From Marinifilum sp. (GTDB lineage: Bacteria > Bacteroidota > Bacteroidia > Bacteroidales > CG2-30-32-10), in the NCBI GenBank assembly GCA_020718065.1, contig DYDE01000022.1, positions 1 to 38,884 of the forward strand: 38,884 nucleotides of DNA. The letters run 5' to 3'. The position numbers were made by a program, and so were the translations under genes. A model generated the notes under the pieces. It saw only the letters and a program-made list of their open reading frames with translations. It searched no databases and was not told the DNA's origin. Of the stretch, positions 8,275 through 17,250 are shown in pieces; the stretch's first letter is position 1, and every line of letters starts with the position of its first letter.

Positions 8275-9003
8275 ATGCTAAACAACATCAACATACAAAA
8301 TATCCTTTTTTTGGATATAGAAACAGTGCCTATGGCTGCAAACTACAATGGGTTTCCTGAAAAACTCCAACTGTTATGGAACAAAAAAGCTGAATTGATA
8401 AAAAAAAATGAAACCGACACTCCCGAATCCATATTTGATAGAGCAGGTATATATGCAGAATTTGGTAAAATAATATGCATATCGGTTGGTTTTGTTAAAA
8501 CAATTGATAAACGTGATACTATCCGCATAAAATCATTTTATGGAGATGATGAAAAACTTCTTTTACAAGATTTTATAAATTTATTAAATAGTCATTTCAA
8601 CAAAAAGGATAATTTGTTGTGTGCCCATAATGGAAAAGAATTCGATTATCCCTATATAGCCAGAAGAATTCTGATTAACAGACTGGAATTACCCAATATG
8701 TTAGATTTATCAACAAAAAAACCTTGGGAAATCCCTCATCTTGACACAATGGAGTTATGGAAATTCGGAGACTATAAAAATTTTACTTCATTAGATTTAT
8801 TAGCTACTATTTTTAATATTTCTTCTCCAAAAAATGATATTAATGGAGCAAAAGTAGCTGGTGTATATTGGAAAGAAAAAAATTTACAAAGAATTGTAAA
8901 ATATTGTCAAAATGATGTATTAACAGTTGCACAATTATTTCTTTGCTATCAGGGCAAACCTTTATTGGAATCAGAAGATATTATTTTTACAGATGTGAAA
9001 TAA
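8275..9003 (+). CDS. Predicted 3'-5' exonuclease, PolB exonuclease-like
   Basis: A 242-aa DEDD-type exonuclease of the stand-alone family related to the proofreading domain of family-B DNA polymerases. Exo I is FLDIETVP (Asp and Glu metal ligands, residues about 13-20). Exo II is AHNGKEFDYPYI. Exo III is YCQNDVLTVAQLF, with the Tyr-x3-Asp pattern (DEDDy). No polymerase domain is attached and the length fits the stand-alone family. Expected role: removal of nucleotides from single-stranded or mismatched 3' ends in repair; the substrate is unknown. It is third in the operon after comM, so a DNA-processing link with ComM is tempting but unproven. Confidence 0.88.
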   Translation: MLNNINIQNILFLDIETVPMAANYNGFPEKLQLLWNKKAELIKKNETDTPESIFDRAGIYAEFGKIICISVGFVKTIDKRDTIRIKSFYGDDEKLLLQDFINLLNSHFNKKDNLLCAHNGKEFDYPYIARRILINRLELPNMLDLSTKKPWEIPHLDTMELWKFGDYKNFTSLDLLATIFNISSPKNDINGAKVAGVYWKEKNLQRIVKYCQNDVLTVAQLFLCYQGKPLLESEDIIFTDVK

Positions 9004-9050
9004 TTTTTTTATCATTACTTTTTTAAACATGCAGTTTAGTGTGCTTTTCG

Positions 9051-9079
9051 TATTTTTATTTTCTAAGATAATAAAAATA
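9051..9079. terminator. Weak AT-only hairpin after the exonuclease gene
   Basis: tatttttatt (9051-9060) pairs perfectly with aataaaaata (9070-9079). The stem has no G-C pair and sits 48 bp after the stop, so a terminator role is only possible. Confidence 0.3.
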
Positions 9080-9173
9080 GGTGATAAATTTTTTTATATG
9101 TAATATATTATATACCTTTATAGTTAATTTAAATTTAAACCCTAAAATAATTTTAATTTAACCATTTGTGATT

Positions 9174-11636
9174 ATGAAAAAACTTAAACATTTTTATTTG
9201 CTGTCTTTTATAGCAGCTATGGTATTGGTAATTAGTGCCAATGCTCAGAATAAATCTTATAATTACTCCGATAGTTGGGGTAAAGAAGGGTATAACATTG
9301 AAAAACAAACCAACCAAAACATAACAATAAACTTTTCTATCAATCAGTTTTCTTTAAATACAAATCTAATTGATGGAGAATCTTTGCAAAATCTGGCATT
9401 AAATGGAAGTTTTTTACCAAACAATGCTGGCTATCCTGATTTACCAGGAAATGGCAGATTAATTGCTATTCCTCAAGGTTGTACACCAAAACTTAAAATA
9501 GTTTCATACAGAACAGAAACTATTAGTAATGTGAGTATGGCACCAGCTTTTGAAATTCCAATCGAACAATACAATGCTCCTTTGGTATATAAAAAGAACA
9601 TGGAGGTTTATTCAAAAAATGCTTTTTATCCAATTAATCCAGTTATAATGTCTGATCCTACTAAAATTAGAGGAGTAGATGCAGTAATGTTGGGTATTAC
9701 ACCTTTTCAATACAATCCAGTTACAAAAGAACTTTTAGTTTATAGAGATATAAACATTGAAATTTCTTTTGAAGGTGGTAATGGAAAATTTGGAGATGAT
9801 ACATATCGTAGTCGTTGGTGGGATCCTATTTTAGAAGATGCTTTATTAAACTATTCTGCTTTACCAACAATTGATTATAGCAAAAGAGTATCAAATAGCA
9901 AGGATCTCGAATATGAATACATTATAGTTATTCCTACTAATCCTGAATTTCAACAATGGGCAGATAGTGTTAAGAATTTTAGAGCTGAACAAGGTATTGA
10001 TGTTGGAATTGTTAAATTATCTGATATTCCCAACGGAACTACTGCTGCGGGTTTAAAAACATATTTTACAAATGCATATACTAATTGGACAACAAAACCT
10101 GTTGCTGTTCTATTAATGGCTGACTATGGTTCAACTGCAGCTTCAACAATAATTTCAAACATATATTCTCACCCAGCAGGTTATCCTGCCTTTGCTTCCG
10201 ATAATTATTTTGGAGATATGACAGGTGATGATTTACCTGATATTGTTTTTTCTCGTATGACAGCTAATAATGTTACACAATTGCAGACAATGTGTACAAA
10301 ATTTTTAAACTATGAACGTAATCCTCCAATTGATCCTAACTTTTATGACAAACCAATAACAGCATTAGGTTGGCAGGATGATCGTTGGTTCCAAATTGGT
10401 TCAGAAGTGGTAGGCGGATTTTTTAGAAGTATTGGAAAACATCCCACAAGAATTAATGCTTTGGGATCTCCTGCAAACAATACAGGAAATAATGTTGCTG
10501 GTGCAGGAACTTGGTCAACAGCTACAAATACTAGTACAGTTATGAACTATTTTGGTCCAAGTGGATTAAATTATTTACCTTCAGCACCAGGTACATTAGG
10601 TGGATTTAGTGGAGGAACACCAGCTCAGGTTAATACTGCTATTAATACAGGATCATTTATGTTGCAACATAGAGATCATGGTATGTACACTGGTTGGGGA
10701 GAACCTGCTTATGTTTCTGGCAATATTGGTTCTCTTACTAATGTTAATAATAAATTAACTTTTGTTTTTTCAATCAATTGTCAAACAGGAGCATATCACA
10801 ATGCTTCTGAATGCTTTACTGAAAGATTTCATCGTTACACATATAGTGGACAAAATAGTGGAGCTTTAGGTTTGGTTGCAGCAAGTGAAGTTTCTTATTC
10901 TTTTGTAAACGATGCTTTTATTTGGGGAATGTATGATAATATGTGGCCTAATTTTATGCCAGCATACGGTACTACTCCTGCATCAAGAGGATTATTGCCT
11001 GCTTTTGCTTGTGCTGCTGGTAAACATTTCCTTTACCAATCTAATTGGCCATACAATACTTCAAATAAACAAATTACTTATCGTTTATTCCACATGCATG
11101 GTGATGCTTTCCAAACTATGTACTCAGAAGTTCCTCAGGATTTAGCTGTATCTCATTTATTTACTACTCCTGCCGGTACCAATACTTTTAGTGTTACTGC
11201 AACTACAGGTTCTTTAATTGCTTTAACCGTAAATGGAGAAATCTTAGGTACAGCTACTGGCACAGGTTCGCCTGTAGTTATTAACTTATCATCTCCATTA
11301 ACATCTGGCAATACAATGGTGGTAACTGTTACTCTTCAAAACTATAAACGTTATAGAGGATTGGTTACTGTTCCTGTTGGTATAACAGAAAGTGTAAATG
11401 ATAACAATAACTTTGTAATAAATCCAAATCCTAACAATGGTATTTTCAATCTTATTACAAATTCCACAGAAACTTACAATGTAAGTGTATTAAATACATT
11501 AAATGCTGTTGTTTATCAAAAGAATAACGTTAATTCTAATTTATCATTAGACCTTAGTGCTTATTCTGCCGGAGTTTATTACTTAATGATTGAAAACAAA
11601 AACGGTATTTCCATTAAGAAAGTAACTATTCAATAA
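9174..11636 (+). CDS. Gingipain-like C25 cysteine protease with T9SS sorting domain
   Basis: About 820 aa. The signal peptide ends near ISANAQ. Next come a C25-type propeptide-like region (ALNGSFLPNNAGYPDLPGNGRLI is typical) and a Peptidase_C25 catalytic domain beginning near YEYIIVIPTNPEF. The likely catalytic dyad is His502 (QHRDHG) and Cys536 (SINCQTG); the 34-residue spacing is like gingipain. A beta-sandwich follows the catalytic domain (FSVTATTGSLIALTVNGEI...). Residues about 750-820 are a T9SS tail (INPNPNNGIFNL ... SAGVYYLMI ... KKVTIQ). Predicted role: secreted or surface endopeptidase, self-activated by propeptide removal. The track start at 9168 is a GTG; the ATG at 9174 (MKKLKHFY) makes a normal signal peptide and is preferred. 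Monocistronic with its own terminator. Confidence 0.9.
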   Translation: MKKLKHFYLLSFIAAMVLVISANAQNKSYNYSDSWGKEGYNIEKQTNQNITINFSINQFSLNTNLIDGESLQNLALNGSFLPNNAGYPDLPGNGRLIAIPQGCTPKLKIVSYRTETISNVSMAPAFEIPIEQYNAPLVYKKNMEVYSKNAFYPINPVIMSDPTKIRGVDAVMLGITPFQYNPVTKELLVYRDINIEISFEGGNGKFGDDTYRSRWWDPILEDALLNYSALPTIDYSKRVSNSKDLEYEYIIVIPTNPEFQQWADSVKNFRAEQGIDVGIVKLSDIPNGTTAAGLKTYFTNAYTNWTTKPVAVLLMADYGSTAASTIISNIYSHPAGYPAFASDNYFGDMTGDDLPDIVFSRMTANNVTQLQTMCTKFLNYERNPPIDPNFYDKPITALGWQDDRWFQIGSEVVGGFFRSIGKHPTRINALGSPANNTGNNVAGAGTWSTATNTSTVMNYFGPSGLNYLPSAPGTLGGFSGGTPAQVNTAINTGSFMLQHRDHGMYTGWGEPAYVSGNIGSLTNVNNKLTFVFSINCQTGAYHNASECFTERFHRYTYSGQNSGALGLVAASEVSYSFVNDAFIWGMYDNMWPNFMPAYGTTPASRGLLPAFACAAGKHFLYQSNWPYNTSNKQITYRLFHMHGDAFQTMYSEVPQDLAVSHLFTTPAGTNTFSVTATTGSLIALTVNGEILGTATGTGSPVVINLSSPLTSGNTMVVTVTLQNYKRYRGLVTVPVGITESVNDNNNFVINPNPNNGIFNLITNSTETYNVSVLNTLNAVVYQKNNVNSNLSLDLSAYSAGVYYLMIENKNGISIKKVTIQ

Positions 11637-11654
11637 TTTTAAATAAAATTTATT

Positions 11655-11687
11655 AAAAAGGCTGTCCAAAAAGGCAGCCTTTTTTTG
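11655..11687 (+). terminator. Intrinsic terminator of the C25 protease gene
   Basis: aaaaaggctg (11655-11664) pairs with cagccttttt (11675-11684), followed by further T residues, 19 bp after the stop. Confidence 0.8.
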
Positions 11688-11743
11688 TTTTATATCATTG
11701 TTTTGGTTAATATAAATTGTGATAATGTTAACACCCCATCCGC

Positions 11744-12035
11744 TAAATTGCAGTTTATACTTATGCAATTACTTCATTTTTAGAATAAATTGAAGTTTAT
11801 AAAAGTGCGACAACATCATGATATGAATAAACTACAATTTTTCATAGGTTGGAATATTCGTATAAGGGATAAATAGGAGTTTATCATGACTCCGAACATT
11901 CGTATAGGGTATAAATTGGAGTTTATTCTGGCTCCGAATTTGCGTATAAGTGATAAACTATAGTTTATTCTCAATCGTAATATTCGTATAATAGGTAAAT
12001 TAGAGTTTATTCTCAATACGCAATTGCATATGAAT
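11744..12035. repeat. 42-bp phased degenerate repeat array, 7 units
   Basis: A palindromic box, consensus ATAAAyTnnAGTTTAT, recurs with the T of TAAA at 11744, 11786, 11828, 11870, 11912, 11954 and 11996, exactly every 42 bp. The copy at 11953-11968 is a perfect 16-bp palindrome (ATAAACTATAGTTTAT). Between boxes lies a second degenerate element, consensus aatattcgtata, best kept in the last four units. Units are contiguous, with no unique spacers. The array lies between convergent genes, after the C25 terminator. The minus-strand ORF 11816..12016 with a 14-residue period is a consequence of 42 being a multiple of 3. Confidence 0.85.
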
Positions 12036-12364
12036 TAACGGTAAGGGTTTCAGCTCGTTTATAACTAAGGCGCAATAGCTATGATCTATGTCTGAGTTGG
12101 TTTTTACGAGAAATTCCCATTTAAATAATGTTTTTGATTGTTCAATCCAAAAAATTTAAAAAATAATTGCTTGTTTTTGATAAATCAAACAAATCCCAAA
12201 CAATGGCCTGTTCTATAAAGAGCAATATGTTTTTGTTGTGAGTATTCTCAAACAACATTTGGTTCTTATGAAGTTGTTTTGGGGATTATTTCAAGTTAAA
12301 CTTATTTATAATGTTCTTTTGCTGAATTTCTTGTTATTTATATTTGCTTAAAAGAGTTAACTTA
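12036..12364. other. Intergenic region after the 42-bp array
   Basis: 329 AT-rich bases with no ORF or clear RNA. The minus strand contains gccttagttataaacgagctg (near 12052-12072), loosely like the GTTATAA-type flanks of gene cassettes, but no paired attC structure could be established. Confidence 0.4.
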
Positions 12365-12946
12365 CTATTCATAAATTTTCTTTCTTTCAATTTCAGCATT
12401 TTTCCAAAGCTCAATATTTCTTGGTTCGTTATAAGCTTTCTTTAATGCCTCCATATATTGTTGATGATTTCTATATTTAAATTCCAATATTTTAATTTTG
12501 GGAACCAAAATAAAGAACAATCCAAGACCACCAATAATAATAACTCTAATGAAAATATTTTTATAATATTTAGATTTTGTTTTAAAAAACTTAATTATTC
12601 CAATGATAATTGCAACAATAAGTCCATTAAGTCCAATAAATATTACCATTACAGCACCTTTATAAGATTGAAAATAAAACATTATTCCCAACAAAATCAA
12701 GTAAAAGGCAAAACCAACCATTATTGCTCCAATTATTTTCATTAGACTCGATTCTTTGTAATAAAGCTTGTTGAACAATGTCCTAAATTCATTATTGTTG
12801 AATAAAGCAAAACTAAAGAAAAAATAAAATAGGGCACCCAATGAAAGTGTAATGAAGCTTAGTATTTTTCCACCAGGTATTAAAAATATATTCATACAAA
12901 TGCTAATAACTATACCGATGGCTATAATAATCTCCGTTTTTTTCAT
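12365..12946 (-). CDS. Uncharacterised small membrane protein
   Basis: A 193-aa protein I do not recognise. It has about five hydrophobic segments (residues about 5-27, 29-50, 70-93, 95-115 and 130-148). A charged C-terminal tail of about 40 residues (EFKYRNHQQYMEALKKAYNEPRN...) is probably cytoplasmic. No catalytic motif or signal peptidase site is visible, so an inner-membrane location is inferred. It starts at an ATG with MKKTEIII. It is monocistronic, with about 100 bp to the acyl-CoA ligase gene upstream. The flank just before the start contains acgtataacga on the coding strand, which resembles cassette-boundary sequences but is not diagnostic. AT content is high even for this window. 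Confidence 0.65.
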   Translation of the reverse strand: MKKTEIIIAIGIVISICMNIFLIPGGKILSFITLSLGALFYFFFSFALFNNNEFRTLFNKLYYKESSLMKIIGAIMVGFAFYLILLGIMFYFQSYKGAVMVIFIGLNGLIVAIIIGIIKFFKTKSKYYKNIFIRVIIIGGLGLFFILVPKIKILEFKYRNHQQYMEALKKAYNEPRNIELWKNAEIERKKIYE

Positions 12947-13048
12947 TTTAATTTGTTTTTAGAAAGTCGTTATACGTTGTTTGTATATTATCAACTCATA
13001 CTTTGCTTTAAACTGACAACTCCAAACCCTAATCACTTTAGGCACTTC

Positions 13049-14827
13049 TTACTTCGCTTCCAAATCAAACAACTTATCAATATTGGTTTTGTATTTTTTA
13101 TTGATAAAATTTCTTTTCAGTTTTAGGGTCGGAGTGAGTTCGCCGGTGTCTTGTCCCCATTCTGTGGCAAGCAATTCGTATTTCATTATTTGTTCCGTTT
13201 GACCCAATGTATGGTTGTATTTTTTTATCTCTTTGGCAAAACGGTTTTTAATTCGCTGAAGATTTAACATTTCTTCATTGGTGGTATATTCAATTTCTTT
13301 CACTTCGCACCACGAACGCAGGTGATTGAAATCTGGTACAATCAAAGCAGCTGCATATTTCTGGTTTTCACCTACTACAATGAGGTTGTCAATAAAATCA
13401 GATTCTTTAAACTTATCTTCTATCAATTGAGGAGCAATGTATTTGCCAAAGGATGTTTTAAATAGTTCTTTTTTTCTGCCAGTAATGCGAAGCTGGCCAT
13501 CTATTTCGAATTTTCCCAGATCACCAGTATGAAACCAACCTTCTTCATCAATAACCTGTTTTGTAAGTTCAGGATCTTTGTAATAACCAAGCATTATATT
13601 TGGACCCTTGCAAAGGATTTCACCATCACTTGCTATTTTTGCATCAACACCTCTCAGCACAGGGCCTACACAACCAATTCTAACTCCATTTGGTCTGAAA
13701 TTTCCAACAGTAATAACTGGGGAAGTTTCTGTTAATCCATATCCCTCTACAACCTGAATACCTGCTGCCCATAATATTTTGGCCAATCTGGGTTGCAATG
13801 AAGCTCCTCCTGAAACAATAATTTCTATTTTCCCTCCAAAGGCTGCTCTCCATTTGGTGAAAACCAATTTACGGGCAATTTTAAGTTTCCATTTGTATAG
13901 GAAATTATTCGACCGATCAATTCTATAATGCATACCTACACTAACAGCCCAGAAAAAGATATATTTTTTAATTCCTTTTAGTTTTCTTCCGGTTGCTATT
14001 ATCTTATCATAAAACTTTTCGAGTACTCTCGGGACTGCACACATTATTTCTGGTTGAACTTCCTTCATGTTATCAGCTATAGTTGCTAAACTCTGAACGT
14101 AATAAATAGAATATCCCATGTAATGGTACATATAATTGAGCATACGCTCGTAAACATGGCAAAGAGGTAAAAAACTCAGCGCTTTTGCTTCTGAACCAAA
14201 GTATGGAATATCAGAAACTCCCCAAAAGTTACTTATAATATTGCGATGCGAAAGCATCACACCTTTTGGGTTTCCTGTGGTGCCGGAAGTATATATCAGT
14301 GTTGCAATATCATTTGTTTTAATTTCATTTTTAGCAGCTTCCAATTGCGATGGATTCTGGTTTTCTTTTCCAAGTGCAATTAGTTCGTTAAGGTGCTCAA
14401 TTCCATGAAGGTTTTTAAATGTATAAATAGATTTAAGCGAAGGAACATTAGGAAGCAAATGTTTAATTTTTCTGTAAAGCTCTTCACCGGCAACAAATAT
14501 ATAATTAATTTCAGCATGGTTAAGAATATATTCGTAATCCGATTCGCTAACAGTAGGGTAAATAGAAACGTGAACAGCTCCGACCTGCATAATAGCCATA
14601 TCTATAAAATTCCATTCAGGACGGTTGTATGTGATGGTAGCTATTTTATCATTTTTCTTAACACCCAACTTAAGAAAACCATAACTTATGTTGTTTACAA
14701 TTTCTATATATTCTTGTATTGAATATTTTTTCCATTCCCCATCATCTTTTCCTGCAAGTGCATCGGTTTTCCAGGAATACTTTTCCAGATAATTGGGCAA
14801 TAAATCGAAAATGCGAAGAACTTCCAT
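13049..14827 (-). CDS. Long-chain fatty acid--CoA ligase (AMP-forming)
   Basis: About 592 aa of the ANL superfamily, FadD15/long-chain acyl-CoA synthetase type. It activates fatty acids to acyl-CoA through an acyl-AMP intermediate, in the cytoplasm or at the inner membrane. Motifs in order: phosphate-binding loop IYTSGTTGNPKGVMLSH, FLPLCHVYERM, VEGYGLTETSPV, GWFHTGDLG, and hinge/C-terminal GRKKELFKTSFGKYIAP. The track start at 14857 lies upstream of the start site expected from the TATGTAGGTTTG element at 14859-14870, so the ATG at 14827 (MEVLRIFD) is preferred. It works in the same pathway as the acyl-CoA dehydrogenase at 30194, though they are not linked. The exact chain-length preference cannot be read from sequence. 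Confidence 0.92.
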   Translation of the reverse strand: MEVLRIFDLLPNYLEKYSWKTDALAGKDDGEWKKYSIQEYIEIVNNISYGFLKLGVKKNDKIATITYNRPEWNFIDMAIMQVGAVHVSIYPTVSESDYEYILNHAEINYIFVAGEELYRKIKHLLPNVPSLKSIYTFKNLHGIEHLNELIALGKENQNPSQLEAAKNEIKTNDIATLIYTSGTTGNPKGVMLSHRNIISNFWGVSDIPYFGSEAKALSFLPLCHVYERMLNYMYHYMGYSIYYVQSLATIADNMKEVQPEIMCAVPRVLEKFYDKIIATGRKLKGIKKYIFFWAVSVGMHYRIDRSNNFLYKWKLKIARKLVFTKWRAAFGGKIEIIVSGGASLQPRLAKILWAAGIQVVEGYGLTETSPVITVGNFRPNGVRIGCVGPVLRGVDAKIASDGEILCKGPNIMLGYYKDPELTKQVIDEEGWFHTGDLGKFEIDGQLRITGRKKELFKTSFGKYIAPQLIEDKFKESDFIDNLIVVGENQKYAAALIVPDFNHLRSWCEVKEIEYTTNEEMLNLQRIKNRFAKEIKKYNHTLGQTEQIMKYELLATEWGQDTGELTPTLKLKRNFINKKYKTNIDKLFDLEAK

Positions 14828-14858
14828 TTTTATTTTAAAAAATATCTGTTTAAACAAC

Positions 14859-14870
14859 CAAACCTACATA
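14859..14870 (-). promoter_or_regulatory. Extended -7 element of the acyl-CoA ligase gene
   Basis: The minus strand reads TATGTAGGTTTG, identical to the element in front of comM and of the gene starting at 17021. Its -33 match (TTTA) is weak. Transcription would start near 14852. Confidence 0.5.
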
Positions 14871-14943
14871 AAATTTATTTATTAAACGATATTAACTTTA
14901 AAGTAGATTTGTTTGTAAGAAATTTACAAATATTTGTATTTTG

Positions 14944-15705
14944 TTAATTGGTTTTATGAATATAAGCAGTACTAGCTTGCGCCATTGGCATAATTACCAT
15001 ATCGTTAATATTTACATGTGCAGGTAAATGACTAGCATAGTAAACAGAATCAGCTATATCTTTTCCAGTAAGAGGAGTGAACCCTTTATAAACATTACTA
15101 GCTGCTTCAGCATCGCCTTTAAAACGAACCAAAGAAAACTCAGTTTCGGCTGCTCCTGGACATATTTGTGTAACTTTAATATTATAGGCAAGTAATTCCG
15201 CCCTCATCCCTTTAGTAATTGAATCTACAGCATATTTACTTGCACAATAAACATTTCCGTTTGGGTATGTTTCTTTTCCTGCAATTGATCCAATATTTAT
15301 AACATGCCCCGATTTGTTTTTTATCATTAGAGGGAGTATCTGTCTCGATACATAGAGCAATCCTTTTACATTGGTGTCTATCATTTTTTCCCAATCTTCA
15401 TAATTGCCTTCATAAACAGGATTTAAACCAGCTGATAAACCAGCATTGTTTACAAGTATCGAAATATTTTTCCACTCTTCTGGCAATGATTCGATTGCTG
15501 AATTAACATCAGTTCTTTTTCTAACATCAAAACAAAGAGGAAGCACCTTCACACGGTATGTTCCAGATATTTGTTCTGCAATATTGTCTAACAACTCTTT
15601 CCTTCTTCCTGTTATTATCAGGTTATACTTGTTTTCAGCGAATTTTAGTGCAATAGCTTTACCGATTCCACTGCTTGCTCCTGTTATAAAAATTATTGGA
15701 TTCAT
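14944..15705 (-). CDS. SDR-family NAD(P)-dependent oxidoreductase (YdfG-like)
   Basis: A 253-aa classical short-chain dehydrogenase. The cofactor-binding motif TGASSGIG is at residues 7-14, with NTGRRKE-like residues after beta-2 (ITGRRKE) favouring NADP(H). NNAG is present, the catalytic Ser lies in NIGSIAG, and the active-site YCASK follows. Closest known group is YdfG/serine 3-dehydrogenase-like SDRs acting on 3-hydroxy acids or related carbonyls; the substrate here is unknown. It starts 5 bp after the stop of the upstream membrane-protein gene (15711-17021), so the two are almost surely cotranscribed from the promoter at 17042-17053. Confidence 0.88.
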   Translation of the reverse strand: MNPIIFITGASSGIGKAIALKFAENKYNLIITGRRKELLDNIAEQISGTYRVKVLPLCFDVRKRTDVNSAIESLPEEWKNISILVNNAGLSAGLNPVYEGNYEDWEKMIDTNVKGLLYVSRQILPLMIKNKSGHVINIGSIAGKETYPNGNVYCASKYAVDSITKGMRAELLAYNIKVTQICPGAAETEFSLVRFKGDAEAASNVYKGFTPLTGKDIADSVYYASHLPAHVNINDMVIMPMAQASTAYIHKTN

Positions 15706-15710
15706 ATTGA

Positions 15711-17021
15711 TTAATGTAAAAAGTTAAGAAATTTAAATTTTGTAAGTACTTTCTCTTTATCAATGACCAGCAGAAGTACAATTGCTAAAAAAGGCAAAGC
15801 AGGGACTTTATACCTGACTACTGCTCCCAATACCGGAGTTGTTAATCCGGTAAGCAAGAATGTAATTAATACAAAGAAAAGACAAAATAATAAAATATTA
15901 ATATTCTCTTTTTTAAATTTGAAGAAGAACAAACTAAAAATAAATAGAATTAAAAACATCATATTCTCAATAGCAGCCATAAGAGTAAAAGGAGAATTAA
16001 CTTCAAATATAAATGGCCTGAAAAAAACAGTATATAAAGCTTTTGGAGTTTTAAGAATAAAATCAGAAACACTTGGTTGAAGCAGATTACGGTTAACCAG
16101 ACTTCCTGCATTTAAACTTTCTGCAAGATAAACAAATGAATTTTGTTTTTGCGAAAGTATTTCAAGAACATTATATTGTGGAAATATCCTGTGAATATTG
16201 AGCAAAACACCAAAGAAAATAATAATTACCGCTGTATATTTAATAATTGCAAATCGATTAGTTGTTTTTGCAATTATAAAGTAAGAAATCAACAGAGGGA
16301 TAAGTATTGTAAGTATATAATATTTCATATAGGCAAGTATCAGCAGTCCTACAATAATTCCAATAATTAAACGAAAAGAAAAGCCATGATTTACGAATTT
16401 TATAAAATTTAAAAGAAGCATCCCTAAACCTAATAATAACAAACCTTCTTTTAATACACCAGAGCCCCAGAACAAAACCGATGGAATAAGAAACAAAACT
16501 ATTGCCAATTCTTTCCTTTTTTCTTTTAAAAAATGAAAGAATGTTTTAAATAAAGCCAATAAACCAATAGTTGATAAGAAACACATAAATACAGTATGCA
16601 CATTGTAATATCCAAAAGATACCAACCTTACAATTGCATTAAATCTAATAATAGTATGATTGTCATTATACACATTTGGTTCATAAGGACGATACCAGTT
16701 GTTCATTATTTTATAATAATTATTATCAAAATAAGCGTTATCATTTTTATAACCAAATAACATTTTAAAGAAATCAACAGGTTTTTGAAATAAAGCATCA
16801 TGCATTACTTTGCTATCATCAAAATATTTAAATATATCTGCTGTACTTCTATCGGTATAATAAAAAGTGTAAACTAAACTTAATAAAACACCAGCAATAA
16901 CCTTTATTACAAAAAAAATAGCAATAAATTTTCTCGACAATCCATTGGTCTCAAAAAAAGGAATGCGAAAGATAAGAAAAATAAAAAAAGCTGTATATAA
17001 TATTGTAAGTAGATACTCCAA
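15711..17021 (-). CDS. Polytopic membrane protein, possible GT-C-like glycosyltransferase or polymerase
   Basis: A 436-aa inner-membrane protein with about 10-11 hydrophobic helices. After the first two helices comes a long aromatic, acidic loop (TADIFKYFDDSK ... YDNDNHTI-type residues). A conserved-looking segment PSVLFWGSGVLKEGLLLL sits mid-protein. This layout, an early periplasmic loop with Asp/Glu followed by many helices, is seen in GT-C glycosyltransferases and O-antigen polymerase-like proteins, but I cannot name the family, so the role is a guess. It is first gene of a two-gene operon with the SDR oxidoreductase. The ATG at 17021 begins directly with the first helix. Confidence 0.65.
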   Translation of the reverse strand: MEYLLTILYTAFFIFLIFRIPFFETNGLSRKFIAIFFVIKVIAGVLLSLVYTFYYTDRSTADIFKYFDDSKVMHDALFQKPVDFFKMLFGYKNDNAYFDNNYYKIMNNWYRPYEPNVYNDNHTIIRFNAIVRLVSFGYYNVHTVFMCFLSTIGLLALFKTFFHFLKEKRKELAIVLFLIPSVLFWGSGVLKEGLLLLGLGMLLLNFIKFVNHGFSFRLIIGIIVGLLILAYMKYYILTILIPLLISYFIIAKTTNRFAIIKYTAVIIIFFGVLLNIHRIFPQYNVLEILSQKQNSFVYLAESLNAGSLVNRNLLQPSVSDFILKTPKALYTVFFRPFIFEVNSPFTLMAAIENMMFLILFIFSLFFFKFKKENINILLFCLFFVLITFLLTGLTTPVLGAVVRYKVPALPFLAIVLLLVIDKEKVLTKFKFLNFLH

Positions 17022-17041
17022 AATGAAACGATTTTATTCTC

Positions 17042-17053
17042 CAAACCTACATA
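17042..17053 (-). promoter_or_regulatory. Extended -7 element of the 15711-17021 operon
   Basis: The minus strand reads TATGTAGGTTTG about 20 bp before the ATG, the third exact copy of this 12-mer in promoter position in the window. No clear -33 match. Confidence 0.5.
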
Positions 17054-17217
17054 ATTTTTTAAAATAATAAATAAAAATGCTTGTTAAAATATAAATAAAT
17101 TCAATACATACTGATATTGACTGAATAATGAATTTAGTACATTTTATAATTTTATTTTGTTTGTAATTAACTAAAAATCCTTTATACTTTAGTTTATACT
17201 AGTTGAATATATTTTTA

Positions 17218-17226
17218 TAAATTTGC
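17218..17226 (+). promoter_or_regulatory. -7 element of the pst operon
   Basis: TAAATTTGC matches TAnnTTTG(C) 24 bp before the pstS ATG. The -33 candidate (TTTA at 17193-17196, 21-nt spacing) is imperfect, which would suit an activator-dependent promoter. No clear Pho-box-like direct repeat was found. Confidence 0.45.
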
Positions 17227-17250
17227 CAAACATTTAAAAAATAAACAAAT

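Noticed and set aside
11816-12016. 66-aa ORF with a 14-residue repeat
   Set aside because: The 42-bp period is a multiple of 3, so any open frame stays open and repeats. Boxes outside the ORF keep the same phase, and the palindromic box points to DNA-level structure.
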